Made by a program: the position numbers and the translations under genes
Notes under the pieces: generated by a model
The model's input: the letters and a program-made list of their open reading frames with translations, nothing else
Database searches by the model: none
Told to the model about the DNA's origin: nothing
In this document: piece by piece, positions 25,429 through 38,480 of the stretch
How positions within the stretch are numbered: the stretch's first letter is position 1
Layout of the letters: each line of letters opens with the position of its first letter
Assembly: GCA_964304625.1 (NCBI GenBank)
Contig: OZ199840.1
Location: 4,588,001-4,652,000 of the forward strand
Direction: 5' to 3'
Source of the DNA: Kudoa neothunni
Taxonomy: Eukaryota; Cnidaria
DNA: 64,000 bases

Positions 25429-26765
25429 CTAATTTTTGTTCTTCATGTATCCGAAATAGAGAAACCTATCCCGATAACCACGATAACAACTGGAACAATC
25501 ACGGAAAATAATTCTAAAGATAAAGATTAAAATACTCAAATTGATTATTAATACATCGTATTTTTGGATCTAAAAGAAATTAGACAAAAAATGCATGACA
25601 TATCAAAAGTTACGTTGATTTGTTTGAAGATTCACCTATTAAAATATTTATAATTAGCATCGAAATATTATGATGGTTACCTTGTTTAATTATTCCAACA
25701 CCGTAGGTATTTGGATCTTCATTATAGAATAGAGTCAAATGGAGTATCGTGTATATCTTCAACTTCTGTAATTGTGAATTCCTTGCAACGAGGTAATTGA
25801 GTGCAACCTTTACCAACAACCATGCATTTTTTCACGATGGATTTGAGGGTTCTCCAGAATTTTTTAACTGCCATTTGCATAACGCATTTTTCGTCCAAAC
25901 CTTGAGGTAAAGTAGTGCTAACAGTCAATGTTTTATCGACACGTGTGATCACCACTATTAATTGTTTATTGAGATCAGTGGGTTGTGAAGGCAATGGGTC
26001 TAAAATGTAATTTTAAATAGCATTAGTAAATTTTTAATTTTCGTTTGTAGTATTAATTCAATTTTAAAATTGGTTATATAAAAATTTATGAAGAAATACT
26101 TTTGGGTATATTATTGGAAACTTCTGTGGACCTTCCAACAGCAGTCACCCGAAACTTGATAATCTTTGTCTGATTCGTATCCTTCACTAAAAATGATATT
26201 GCTGCATAAGGGTGGTGCTTGCACGATGAGATTGTATTTGTATTGGTGGCAGTTGCTGCATTTACGTTTCGTTGGTCTCCTGATGATCTAGCCACCCCCA
26301 TTTTTGATGTTGATACGAGAGTAGAACTTCAGCAGCTCTTGTTGGAGTTCGTGATGGACATTCGTAAATTAGTCCATAATCTTCTCCTTGTTTAACTTTA
26401 ACTTTGTAATGAATACGGCTGCTGGGTAAGGCGATGATAAGGAACCTGCGACTTTAAAACCTTTATCCAACATTTGTTTTTCAAGTGTAAGTGTTGACAA
26501 AGCTTAAAAATATTTAATTATTATTTTATGAAAAAATATGTTACCAGTTCTGAATTGGTGAACTTTGAAACCATAATCTTTGTGTGCAACAACTTTGAGA
26601 TCATAATCGGTTCCTGGAGATAACCCCACGATAGTTTGAGACTCCCCACAATATCCTCTGCATGGATAACTATCAACGCACATTGCACAAACATACGTAT
26701 CTTTCCCTCGCGGGCTTAGATAGTAAGCACATGTGGTACTAGTTTTTGAAATCGATGTTTCAACA
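25429..26765 (-). pseudogene. Surface-protein gene fragment C' (probable unmerged contig overlap)
   Basis: Minus-strand exons 10 to part of exon 5 of the array gene, cut by the N gap. It matches 28264-29596 of copy C base for base apart from single-nucleotide insertions and deletions, which break several exons (for example near 25744, 25860, 25890, 26110 and 26150). The identity begins inside the transposon at 24124 and ends at the gap edge, which is what two overlapping contig ends would give. Unlikely to be an independent gene. Confidence 0.75.
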
Positions 26766-26965
26766 NNNNNNNNNNNNNNNNNNNNNNNNNNNNNNNNNNN
26801 NNNNNNNNNNNNNNNNNNNNNNNNNNNNNNNNNNNNNNNNNNNNNNNNNNNNNNNNNNNNNNNNNNNNNNNNNNNNNNNNNNNNNNNNNNNNNNNNNNNN
26901 NNNNNNNNNNNNNNNNNNNNNNNNNNNNNNNNNNNNNNNNNNNNNNNNNNNNNNNNNNNNNNNNN
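26766..26965. other. Assembly gap, 200 N
   Basis: Exactly 200 unknown bases joining two contigs. Any reading frame across it is meaningless. The flanking contig ends are duplicates of each other (24124-26765 and 26966-29596). Confidence 0.98.
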
Positions 26966-27380
26966 AAAGAGTGCTGAACGATGTAAAACTAACATCTAAC
27001 AACGCAGAAATATTCCATCGCCACTTTTATTCCCGCTTTGACCAATCACATTCAGGATTAGTCACATTCATCACAAATCTAAAAGAGCAACAAAGTTTGA
27101 TTGAACAGGAAATTATGTATCAGCTATGTAATCCAAATACAACAAATCAGAACAAAAAGACGGAAATAAAAATGGAAAAATTGAAGGAGATATGCTCGAA
27201 TTATGGTTCCTATTATGGTACATTTTATGTAGAAGCTATATCTAAAACGTATAATTGGAAATTAAAATAAAATTATAGGTACTTTGCGTTTTTTTTCAAT
27301 AAAAAATTACGGTTGATGTATTTCTTGCATTCGCGCATGCGCGGGTAATCTTTCTCCATCGGCAAAATTTCTCCATTCGG
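26966..27380 (+). mobile_element. 3' end of FLYWCH-type MULE (duplicate of 24124-24542)
   Basis: Begins within the transposase C-terminal coding part (RVLNDVKLTSNNAEIFHRHF), stays open to a TAA near 27270, then runs to the terminal repeat ending CCATTCGG at 27380. Same sequence as 24124-24542 with several one-base corrections, including one that restores the frame at HRHF. Probably the same physical element seen in the second contig. Confidence 0.8.
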
Positions 27381-28263
27381 ACTGTAGCTATGTTGGTGGC
27401 TCTGAGTGAGAAATATGGTTTATGATATTTTCTTAACTATCACTGAAGAATTTTGGTGATTGTTAGATCAAGGTTGGAGGATAATAACGTCGTTTTCAAT
27501 CTTGATCGAAGCGATTTTTTGATTATTTTATCATTTCTGCCGTATATTTTCTAACGATGGTTTAAGCAAACTGCATGAGATAGTTCACACAACCAATGAC
27601 TTACGTGGTTACAGAAAATTTTTAATATCAAAGTTATAATTAAGGGGGCGAACAAGCAATTTTTTAATTGTTAAAAGATCCATTGTTATGTGAAATTAAA
27701 CAGAACCAATAACTACCTTATATTGCACATAATTATAAGTTAGATTTATTAACTTTATTGACGAAATAGACCGCCATTTTCAACAAGGTCAATGAGTTCA
27801 TGTGTGAACGATCTCTTTTGTGGATTTTTTCGCTATTAGAAAAAACCCTCTCTGAGCTCCAATTTCCAGTAGGTCCCGAAAATAACTGTTACCTACTTTC
27901 TTAGATTTCGATATTTAGAACCTTCCAATAGTCTAGGGCGGGGATGGTAAGTTCTTGTTCGCTCGCAAGACTCCAAATTTGCACAAAATACTAATGAACG
28001 AACGTGAACGAAATTACAGCCTCAAATTATTTGAACGAACGAAATTGCCATCAATGGTAGAGAGACACTATCTTAATTAAAACCTTCACTTAATAGAATG
28101 TCGAAGTTATCATTGAATTAATTTAATAATAAAATGTACGTGTAGAAATCCACAGTTTGATAAAATTAAAAATCAGCGAATACTTGAGTAAATTGGAGAT
28201 AATAACAAACTATATTTGATAATTAATTATAAAAAGCTTAAATAATATTTTGATTTGAGAGTT
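27381..28263. repeat. Array spacer downstream of copy C (reversed)
   Basis: 3' flank of copy C running to the transposon end; mirror image of the B 3' flank. No gene. Confidence 0.85.
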
Positions 28264-31233
28264 CTAATTTTTGTTCTTCATGTATCCGAAATAGAAACCT
28301 ATCCCGATAACCACGATAACAACTGGAACAATCACGGAAATAATTCTAAAGATAAAGATTAAAATACTCAAAATTGATTATTAATACATCGTATTTTTGG
28401 ATCTAAAAGAAATTAGACAAAATGATGACATATCAAAAGTTACGTTGATTTGTTTGAAGATTCACCTATTAAATATTTATAATTAGCATCGAAATATTAT
28501 GATGGTTACCTTGTTTAATTATTCCAACACCGTAGGTATTTGGATCTTCATTATAGAATAGAGTCAAATGGTAATCGTGTATATCTTCAACTTCTGTAAT
28601 TGTGAATTCCTTGCAACGAGGTAATTGAGTGCAACCTTTACCAACAACCATGCATTTTTTCACGATGGGATTTGAGGGTTCTCCAGAATTTTTTAACTGC
28701 CATTTGCATAACGCATTTTCGTCCAAACCTTGAGGTAAAGTAGTGCTAACAGTCAATGTTTTATCGACACGTGTGATCACCACTATTAATTGTTTATTGA
28801 GATCAGTGGGTTGTGAAGGCAATGGGTCTAAAATGTAATTTTAAATAGCATTAGTAAATTTTTTAATTTTCGTTGTAGTATTAATTCAATTTTAAAATTG
28901 GTTATATAAAAATTTATGAAGAAATACTTTTGGGTATATTTATTGAAACTTCTGTGGACCTTCCAACAGCAGTCACCGAAACTTGATAATCTTTGTCTGA
29001 TTCGTATCCTTCACTAAAAATGATATTGCTGCATAAGGGTGGTGCTTGGCACGATGAGATTGTATTTGTATTGGTGGCAGTTGCTGCATTTACGTTTCGT
29101 TGGTCTCCTGATGATCTAGCCACCCCCATTTTTGATGTTGATACGAGAGTAGAACTTCCAGCAGCTCTTGTTGGAGTTCGTGATGGACATTCGTAAATTA
29201 GTCCATAATCTTCTCCTTGTTTAACTTTAACTTTGTAATGACATACGGCTGCTGGGTAAGGCGATGATAAGGAACCTGCGACTTTAAAACCTTTATCCAA
29301 CATTTGTTTTTCAAGTGTAAGTGTTGACAAAGCTTAAAAATTATTTAATTATTATTTTATGAAAAAATATGTTACCAGTTCTGAATTGGTGAACTTTGAA
29401 ACCATAATCTTTGTGTGCAACAACTTTGAGATCATAATCGGTTCCTGGAGATAACCCCACGATAGTTTGAGACTCCCCACAATATCCTCTGCATGGATAA
29501 CTATCAACGCACATTGCACAAACATACGTATCTTTCCCTCGCGGGCTTAGATAGTAAGCACATGTGGTACTAGTTTTTGAAATCGATGTTTCAACATTAA
29601 GTGCCTTAATAGATAGACCTGTATCTCGTATTGTTGGTGTAGCAGTAGGAAATGTTTTTGATTCGTCGTTCGCTAAATTAAATATTCATGTAATTATTAT
29701 GTAGATATTTTTATACATTGACTTGTTCTGAAGAATATATGTTCTTTAAAACTAGCTGGGATTTTATTGTTGCTTCCAGGTGCATTTGTTGCTGCGGCAA
29801 CTTCGAGAATATAAGGTTTACCAGGTGCAAGCTGGATTATTGTTAATGAAGTGGCGCAATCTGTGGCACATGGTGATGTACCAGAAGTATTGCATTGTGC
29901 TCTAGTGGCGGCGGTAGTAGTAGGCATTGGTTTGTCAGCCGCGTAATAATTTACAGTACATTCGGAAAATTTGGTCTCAACACCTTCTTGTTGAAATAAA
30001 GCTACATTTAACGTGACACCAACTGTTGAGTACGATGATAACAATTTCCCAGTGTCATTTTCAGCATCAGTTTCCGTAACAACTAAGAGCGTATTATTTA
30101 AAAACAACTTAATCAATATTACCATATTTCTTTTGTATGTAGCCAGAATATTCGGCTCCATTTGCTTGGAGCGGAAAATGTCTGGACTGAACTAAAACTT
30201 CAACAACCACTTCTGATGTCTCAAAAATAAGCTCAACGTCGTTACATGGTGCATAACAATCTTTATTTTCGCCGCCGCAATTTGATTTGTAATCATTAGT
30301 ACTACCTTGAGGAATGCCGGTTGACGCTTTTTTAATACTGAACTTACAAATTTCAAATGGAAATTTGTTAGTAAATTTTAATAAATATTTAGTTTTTTCT
30401 TTATTGTATGTCACATAATATTGAGGTACATAAACGTCCGTCTTCATTAATGTGTATCTATTTTGAAGTTTATAAAAGAAACTTGGATAGTTCGTGCATT
30501 TCATTTCATAATGGGGGATCATTAAATCAAATTCTACTTTATTATCATTATTCGTATCATTTGCTTCGATACAACTTCCATCAGCTGTTCCATCGGCATA
30601 TTTAACACCCTTGTAATATATTGGGCAATCGACGTTTTTGCATGTTATTGTGCTAAATTTTAATTTATTTTCGGTTGTGGTAGTTATTGTAACTTGCGGA
30701 TTTACCAATAAAGCTAATAAAATTTTAGATAGATTGAAAAAACCCGTAAATTACGTATCTCAAGTCCGAAGATAGTTGGGTCTGTAACTTTTGTATTAAC
30801 GACTTCAGTAGTATCTGCAACAAAAACTTCCACATATTTGGTTCTCGGAGAAAATTTATCGTATGCAAATCTTATATCATCTCCTGTGCATGTCCTAACA
30901 CACTGTCCAACACCAGAACCAGTCTTATTTTCTGGACACGAATCGATTTCTCCATAAACATTCCCAGGCTCATTTAACTTTTGTATATGACAATGTTTTG
31001 AAGTATAATCAGTACCACTTAATACTAAATTAACTTTCATTTTATCATCATGTTTCACAATCTTATAGGTAAGCATTTTTGTTGCAGTTGTTTGAGGTTG
31101 TGGTGCCACCGGCGTGCTAGCTTCGGCTAATAAAGCATATATGGCTAATATTTAATTAATAAAATAAATATAGAGTATAAAATTTACAAACAATTTGAAG
31201 AAAAATTCCCATTGCATAGACCGAACATTTCAT
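28264..31233 (-). CDS. Surface-protein array gene C: signal peptide, seven 4-Cys modules, one TM helix
   Basis: Same unrecognised family as copy A but inverted. Minus-strand exons: 31233-31188, 31144-30755, 30713-30123, 30082-29723, 29672-29376, 29332-28928, 28827-28510, 28465-28444, 28402-28388, 28345-28264; 2526 nt, 841 aa, no internal stop. Leader MKCSVYAMGIFLQIVS then IYALLAEA, followed by a Thr/Gln-rich stretch. First-module block SPRTKYVEVFVADTTE; exon 3 has the variant STGIPQGSTNDYK shared only with copy B; exon 4 has the private block LFQQEGVETKFSEC. Exons 5-10 are nearly the same as in B, including helix ISVIVPVVIVVIGIGFYFGY. Intron 4 is of the GTCAATG type (shared with A and E), whereas sister copy B has the GTAAAAT type, so the two differ by exchanged blocks. 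Confidence 0.88.
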
Positions 31234-32466
31234 TGTAATGAAGATAATCTATTGACGAAAATTATCGTTTTATTTATAAAATATATCGCGAATTCGTTTT
31301 AATGAATGTGTAGATGTTGATTAATAAATTATTTTTTCACATTAGTAAAATTTAATAAGGCTTATTTGACCTACGTCCATATTTAACATGAAAATTAAGG
31401 ATCATGTAAGAATCTATGGAAACATTTTTGGGGAATTTACTTTATACTTCAAATATTAACATTGAAATTTAATAAATCCACGCATTTTATTATTGTGTAA
31501 ATTATCTTAATATAATCAATTATTTAATTTACAACTTCAAAAAAGTTCTATTCTTATTATAACGATTTCTTTCTACTTTCAAAAAACATAAAATGATTTT
31601 ATATATACCGTGGTCTGGTTTAAAAAAATACATTATTTCATTTGTCAACATATTTTCCATTAACATAAAGTAATTTGCTCTTATTTACTTAGAATACAAT
31701 AATGTATCAAATATGTGAGATTATTCGATAATTTAAAGGTAAAAAAATTTCATCTTAATGTTAGACACAAATTTCAGTTGTTTATATAGAACCTTTATAT
31801 ATTTTTAATGTTAAATTCATCCTACATACGATGAGTACAAATCAATCCATCTATATAAGTGATGGGTATATCTCAAGGCAGCGGCTATGTTACAGGCAAT
31901 TAATATCACTAAAACTAGCCAGTTGAATTTACTGAAAATTTATATATTAATATAATCCATAACGGGAAATTTATTTATAAATTTTTAAGCATATACGCAT
32001 ATGTTATGCAGATGGCCGTACAATAACGAACGTGACTTTATGTTAACAGGTTTATTAACATTAGAAACAGATTAAAAATCAAAGTATTCGTTTAAAAATG
32101 TATTAAACAATTTATAAATCTATAACGACAATTTTTCATGATTATGTGCGTGCGACTCATTAATTTGTGCGCCAGAATACTGAATCTGAATTCATTAAAC
32201 GTTAGCATGAGGTTTAACATTTTTACATACACTCTAGGTTCATCGGACCCTGAGAGAATAGTTGTTGATTATATTATGGCTCTCTCAATGGAATCAGAAA
32301 GTCAAAATTTAGTCTAGCTTCCTAAACATTTATGTTGTATTTTTATTCATATTTATATGATATAATGACGTATATGTAGTCTTTTATTTAACCAAAAAAA
32401 ATTCTATCCTCTTATGTACAAACTGGGTTTAATGGACCCAGTAGAATAATTTGACAATTAACGCCT
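31234..32466. other. 5' flank of copy C (paralogous to 40.1-40.7 kb)
   Basis: Reverse-complement similarity to the upstream region of copy D, including the CGCGATATATTTTATAAAT-like block near the start codon and the CCAGACCACG block. No gene recognised. Confidence 0.6.
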
Positions 32467-32470
32467 TTAA

Positions 32471-34213
32471 CCCTCTAACGACATTGGGGTTTGCTACACT
32501 CCAAATCAACTTTAATCTGGACATAACTTCGTACACTTCACATCAAATAATTCGAAATTCTGGCTATTATCATAATTTGGTAAGTTACACAAGTTGAGGA
32601 ACGCTTATAAAAAAATTATAAAATTAAGCTTACTTTTGCATTCAATGCATACAAGAAGTTTAGGATTGTTTCTTGGTATTCTTTAATGGAGATATGTGTG
32701 AAGAAATTATTAAAAATATCAATATATTTGGATATGATTATTTTAAGGATTCATTGAAAGAAGTTGATGATGTCGAATATATAGGGTATCTAGGAATGCT
32801 TATCTTGATGAAAATTCATCAAGAGATAGCAGAACTTTTTAGTTTATCTGAAGGGAAGCAAATTTATCGTCAGCTTTTTTTCGAACCCGTTTTTTTATAA
32901 ATATCAAAGGCACTACACTTTGGCAATCAAGGCACAAGAATGCAAAGAAATGCTGATAAATTTTCTGCAATTCGTGATGTTTTGAATATGTGGGTGAACG
33001 AATTACCAAAGTACTTTGCACCTCACCAAGACGTCATAATTGACGAACAACTTATCCCTTTTTAAAGGAAGATGCCCCTTTAGGCAATATATACCTGAAA
33101 ACCCGGCGGAATATGTCCTCAATATTTCTCCATATCTCGGGGGAAAAATGACGAAAACACTACTAGATGTATTGGAGTTGGCGAAAGCATTGTTCTTTCG
33201 CTTGCATCTCCATTGTACAATTCTGGAACGAACATTGTTTCCGATAATTTTTTTTCGTCGCTATCACTCACATGGAAATTACGGCAAAAACGCCTTACTT
33301 ATCTTTGAACTATAAGGAACAATAAGAGGGATTTTCCTCCATGTGTGCCTCCATCCAGGAACAGGGAGTTACATAGTACCATATTCCTCTTCCATGAGAA
33401 AAATACGATAACGTCATATGTTATCAAAAAAGGAAAGCTCGTTAAGTTGCTATCATCAGGAACAAATAATACCAACATACGAAGTCCACAAAATGACAGC
33501 ACACCACACGTTATAGAGCATTAAAATGGCACAAAAGATGGAGTCGATACTGTTAATAGAATGATATCTTCAGTATCCATAGAAGATGACCAGTCGTCGT
33601 ATTTTATAATATGATTGACATCTCATTAATCAACGCCTTCTCTATTTATAAAAACGTTTTTAAAGAAACCCCCCTCCAAAAAAAGAAGAGTTTTTTTACA
33701 AGAAATGGCAGAATTATTGTACAGGCCATTTCTTAGTAGAAATACTAAAATTGAAAAAATATTCAAAAGAAGTCTTACATCCATTAAAATTAAACATAAT
33801 TTTACTCTAAATTCAAATCGCAACCTAGATGCCAATTACGTTCTCGAAACGACGACTTTATGTTGTGAAATCTGCCAACGAAGTTATTACAAAGATTACT
33901 CGTCAAAACCCTGTTTGTATTTCTCAAAACAAACAGTTGACTTGATTACATATCATATTCTATTTAGTCGTCTATTTATCCTAGCCAAAAATACACATTT
34001 CATTCGCTGGCCGCGTTTATATAAGTTTTCGAATAGTGTGCGAAATCATCCAATAGGACTAAGAGGGGCTTAATGGTGTCAATATTATGTATTTTCCTAG
34101 AAATGTTTCCGAATGAATTTTTTAAAACTTTGCATCTTACTTTATATTAATTTTAAAAATAAAATGATCCAACAAAAATCTGGGGTTAAATCTACCCCAA
34201 TGTCCTTAGAGGG
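32471..34213 (+). mobile_element. piggyBac-type element with intact termini and TTAA duplication, transposase broken
   Basis: Both ends carry CCCTCTAA, one base, GACATTGGGG as terminal inverted repeats. Each is flanked by TTAA (32467-32470 and 34214-34217), the invariant piggyBac target site. Inside are transposase fragments over several frames. They include an N-terminal helix region, DVLNMWVNELPKYFAPHQDV, the catalytic-site block DEQLIPF with GRCPFRQYIPENPAEY, and a C-terminal cysteine-rich piece (LCCEICQRSYYKD). At least five frame changes, so non-autonomous now. Inserted inside another piggyBac relic. Confidence 0.85.
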
Positions 34214-34217
34214 TTAA

Positions 34218-35505
34218 TGGAAATCGTACGGTTGCTTAGTTATCAATGCTATTGGTCCAAACATTTCAATTATTCACCTATTTCGGATGCACTCTCTAGA
34301 GATAGATTTGAGCAACTGTCTAAATTTTTACATTTTAATAATAATGATAATGCAATTAACGATCAATCGTCCCAAACGTTTGACCGGTTTGTCAAAAATA
34401 GACCTTTTTGGAGATTTTACGGGAAGCATTTTTAAAAATAACTCCATAGAACATAAATTCAGTGGACGAACAGATAATTCCCTCTAGGGGTAAATGCAGG
34501 GAAAAACTGTATATATCGAATAAATCTACCAAATGGGGATTCAAAGTTTTTGCTCGATGTGGAATAAATGGGATAATACATGATTTTCATTCGTATGATT
34601 GAAAGTCGCCAGTTGTACAACAAAGCTGTGATTTGGTTTCTAGGGGTTTTGTAATAAAATTGTGTGAACAACTTCCAAAAAATAGGATGTATCTGTTGTA
34701 TTTTGACAGATGGTTCACATCATTTCAAATGCAACTTATATTGAAAAAAGGCGAATATATTCCGTAGGGACTATTCCAAATAACAGAATTAAAGGGTGTC
34801 CCTTACTCTGTAAAAGAGATCTAATAAAAAACGACGTGACTCATTTGATGTTTCTTAAAACTCTAATGATGCATTGATATTAACTCTATGGCATGATAGC
34901 TCTGTCGTGACTTTATCATCCACTCCATTCTGGTAGTGAACTTCTAACAACTGTAAATAGATATGATAGTCGGCAAAAAAATGCTTTAAAATCGAATTCG
35001 TAGCTGTTGTATTTGAATATAACAAAAGTATGGGAGGTGTTGATTTAGCCGATAAGTTGATATCGTTATATAGATTAAATTACAAATGTAAAAAATTTTA
35101 CATGAGAGTATTTTTTTCGGGCATCAACACCGCGATCACTAATTCGTGGCTATTGTATCGTAGACAAAATGCCATGAATAATGTTAACAAGGGCAAAGTT
35201 CTCGATTTGCTTTCATTCACATATTCAATCTGTGAATCATTATTGTATAAGACCAAACGTTAATACAAACTCGAAAACGTGGTCGTCCGATTAATGATTC
35301 TAAGTTACAAAACAATGGAATCTACTATATCAAAGCGCAAGGGAACTACTTCTATGTCAGATCATATTAGATATGATAATGTTGGCCAATTTCCAGAAGT
35401 AGTATTAACGCCAGGTAGATGCGGTAGTTGTGGAAGAAACACTCAAATAATTTGCTTAAAATGTGACATCCCTTGTTGTCTTGTAAAAGGTAGAATTGTT
35501 TAAAA
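34218..35505 (+). pseudogene. Second piggyBac transposase relic (host of the nested element)
   Basis: Right of the nested element a different piggyBac transposase continues. Landmarks in order are SDALSRDRFEQLSKFLHFNN, a catalytic block resembling DEQIIPSRGKC (frame-shifted), a FARCGINGIIHDF block, LYFDRWFTSF, then MGGVDLADKLISLYR (34.9-35.1 kb) and a C-terminal zinc-finger-like RCGSCGRNTQ with CLKCDIPCC. Many stops and shifts. Its N-terminal half is not visible to the left of 32467, so that part was lost or has decayed. Confidence 0.8.
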
Positions 35506-36654
35506 GAATACCATAATATTTTAAATTATCGTTTTATTGATTACTCTATATTAGGGGTTCCCAGCCGATTTTGCATCATTTACCCCTCAACCGATAACGG
35601 GCGTCTGTTCCATTTTAGTAAAACAAATAGCACTAAATATCTTTTTAATGAATAATTATTTTTTTATAAATATATCTTAATAATTTCAATAACTATAAGA
35701 TTTTTGATTTTAAGTGATAAAAAAATATTCATCCTAGCAAAAATATTTAAACTTTTTAGTTTTTATGGCGCCATTAGCGGTTAAAACCAATGTATTACCT
35801 TTCGTAATACATAATATTAAGTTTTGTTTAAATCAATAAGAACAATTATTTTTATTAATATTAAAGACTTAAATATATTCCAAATAAATGTTTTGTTGAA
35901 AAAAACTTCGTATTTATTTTAAAAGTATTTCTGGAACAAAAACTCTATATTATGTGATAATATATTGGACATAGTCGGTCAAAATAATGAAACACACAAA
36001 GTTTCCTTTTGTCCTTTAAAATAAGTTTTAAAACTTTTTAAATTATTAAATAAGCAACAAAATTATTCGAAGGCTCAAAAAATAAAAAAGATCGTTAAAT
36101 ATATAATGTTGAGGTTTTCGATGCAAATTCACTGTTTCTTTGCTGCTAATTCATTAGCAGCCAAACTACGAAATAGGAAATTACTTTGTAGATATTAAAT
36201 TTTATTTACATTAATCGGTATAATTTTTGGGTGAAATTATTTCCCTGCCAACAAAAATCTCAAATATTAATGTCAATATAATTTTTGTAAACTTAAACAT
36301 CCTTTCTAGGAATCAAAAATTGATTTCCTATTTAAACTCAATTTTTATTCAAAAATTTGTATTTTCTAAGATATAACCCTGGAATGAGTTACGTTTAACG
36401 CGTAGCCATCATAAAAATTAGAATTTGTTCAGTGTAGCAATGCAGTGTAGAGTTCAAGTATCCACATGATAAAAACACAAAAGAGACCATAAGAAAAGAA
36501 ATTGTATATTATTTCCACACCGAATATATCATTACAATTGAAAAATAAAAGTAGTAGCGACTGTTTTTAATAGCACATTTAAAGACACCAAAAATACTAA
36601 GCATCAACTTTAAAGAAAAAGTAAAGCAATACATGTAGATCAAGACCATTTTTA
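35506..36654. other. Gene-free stretch
   Basis: AT-rich sequence with no coding or element signal, except possible remains of the outer piggyBac terminus near 35560-35620. Confidence 0.4.
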
Positions 36655-36910
36655 GTGAGAACACTGTTCATTCATTGAAGAAATTAGTTTGTCTATTCTT
36701 GGGCTTGTTGGTGACAATGCTACTCTCATATCATCACTGGCGCTCACGCGATTCCTTGTCTTTGTTTCCATTGTTACCAGTGTTGAAAATCCTGATTCGA
36801 AAAGGTAAGTAGACACGAAGAGAACGAGCACTTGGAATGCACGTTGGGTGAAAAGAGGAAATGAACCTGAAAGGTTCAGCCAAAAATTTACACCGACCTC
36901 CTAAAATTTA
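36655..36910 (-). pseudogene. hAT transposase relic, C-terminal end
   Basis: Minus-strand reading of about 80 residues with NFWLNLSGSFPLFTQRAFQ, VSTYLFESGFSTL, then TKTRNRVSASDDMRVALS. This is the hAT C-terminal dimerisation domain and its lysine/arginine-rich tail (SCAND3/ZBED5-like class). No upstream part or terminal repeats were identified. Confidence 0.65.
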
Positions 36911-38039
36911 TTTATGAGAATAGAAGAAGATTGAAGATTAATGAGTTTGTTTTTTTCAGGATGAATATCATCTATTTCTGATAATGAAGTAGAAAAGGGT
37001 CTCAAAATCCATTTCTCGGTCGGAATCTATCTTTGGAAAAGTAGTCATAAATTGATTCCTCCAAATTTCCAAATGTTCAGCGTATTTCTGAGATAGCATT
37101 CTTCAGTTTCTTCGCATTTAATATATATAAGAGATGCTCATTTTCATTATATTGAGAATTTTAATTTCAAATAGATGGATTGTTCTTATAAGAATAAAAG
37201 CATGATTCTATAATTTCACATGTTTTGCATGATCTAGCTGATTAATAATGATACAACCGCCTTGTTGGTTTTGTTAAAACTTTAAAAGTTGAGAATTAAT
37301 GATAAGCTTGATAATCTTGTGTATTTAGAATGGTGTTTTTTCCGAATTAATAGCGAGAAATTTTTCTTTTAAATTTAATTTTTGGAATTAAATTATAAAC
37401 AGATTGAGATTTACAAATGTTCGATTGGGTAAGAAAAAGCAAATGATCCACGTAAGAACCATGACATATACGGGCGGGTGCGCGAGTATTTAGAATGAAG
37501 TTGTTATTTTACTTTTAATTTAATCTAGGCATTCGTGGTTTCATCTTATTTAATCATTTATCTCTATATTTATTTCAATTTTTAACAATGATGCAATTAG
37601 ATTCTATTACAGCTGAAGAACGGAATAAAATATTATTGTAAAAAACGAGTTTAAAATTTTAATTTCTAATAATGACGAAAAGATATGATAACTAAATCTA
37701 AAACATGCAATTGGTTCCAATATATTATTCGCTTTTAATACTTATTTATAATTATAGGCACTTTTCGGTATTTAAAAACAACTTTAATTACAATATTAAA
37801 ATTTTTACAATTAAACATAATTTTCAATAATTAATAATGATGTTTTAGGTTTAAAATTTTGTTAGCGGTTTTCTCTTGCTAAATTTAAGAGGTATTTAAT
37901 TAATAATGGAAGATATTTATCATTGGGTTTTTTAAACCGTTGTTTCCCACATTAATAAAAATACAAATTTATACATCGTTTATAATAAAAAATATAACAC
38001 CTATAACAAATTTATTGAAAAATTTTTAGCATAATTATT
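36911..38039. other. Gene-free stretch
   Basis: No coding region, RNA gene or paired repeat recognised. Confidence 0.4.
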
Positions 38040-38480
38040 TAACTTGTTCGAAATTATTTATTTTCATCATAATGACCAACGAACCCACTCTATGGTGTAA
38101 TATTGTAATATAACTTTTTCTCTTTATTTGTCTATAATTTAATTAATTGATGAAAACCTATTTCTCAAAGATAAATTTTACATTAAAAGTTATATAAAAT
38201 TAAAATATTATAGATTTCAGGAATACAAAATAAAATATTCCTTTGCAGAAGAACAAATTTAAATGATCTTGTGCAAGTACAACAAAAACTTTCGCCTCCT
38301 ATAATAATTATCTTTTTATATGTAAAGATTCGCTTAAACAGAAAAAACATCCATATAACTGTTAGATTGCGCAGACAATAAAACAAAACTTAGTAATGTT
38401 TCGAGATTAAATTAGTGTATGATTATTTTCAAGAAGGTTATACGTGAAAATTATTTTTCTATTACATCATTTTAATATTT
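38040..38480 (-). repeat. Inverted copy of array spacer segment
   Basis: Reverse complement of about 18300-18860 and 48470-49090, including the small frame with GGESFCCTCTRSFKF. Shows that spacer pieces have been duplicated in both orientations. Confidence 0.75.

Noticed and set aside
25429-26765. C' as a sixth independent array gene
   Set aside because: It duplicates copy C base for base up to the gap edge with only indel-type differences, so a contig overlap explains it better.
26504-27270. Long frames running through the N gap on both strands
   Set aside because: They are created by unknown bases; the flanks are unrelated pieces of gene and transposon.
19094-31233. The B-C inverted pair as a simple foldback read artefact
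   Set aside because: A foldback would make both arms identical throughout, but exons 2-4 of B and C differ strongly and intron 4 is of different types. An assembly join at the transposon is still possible.
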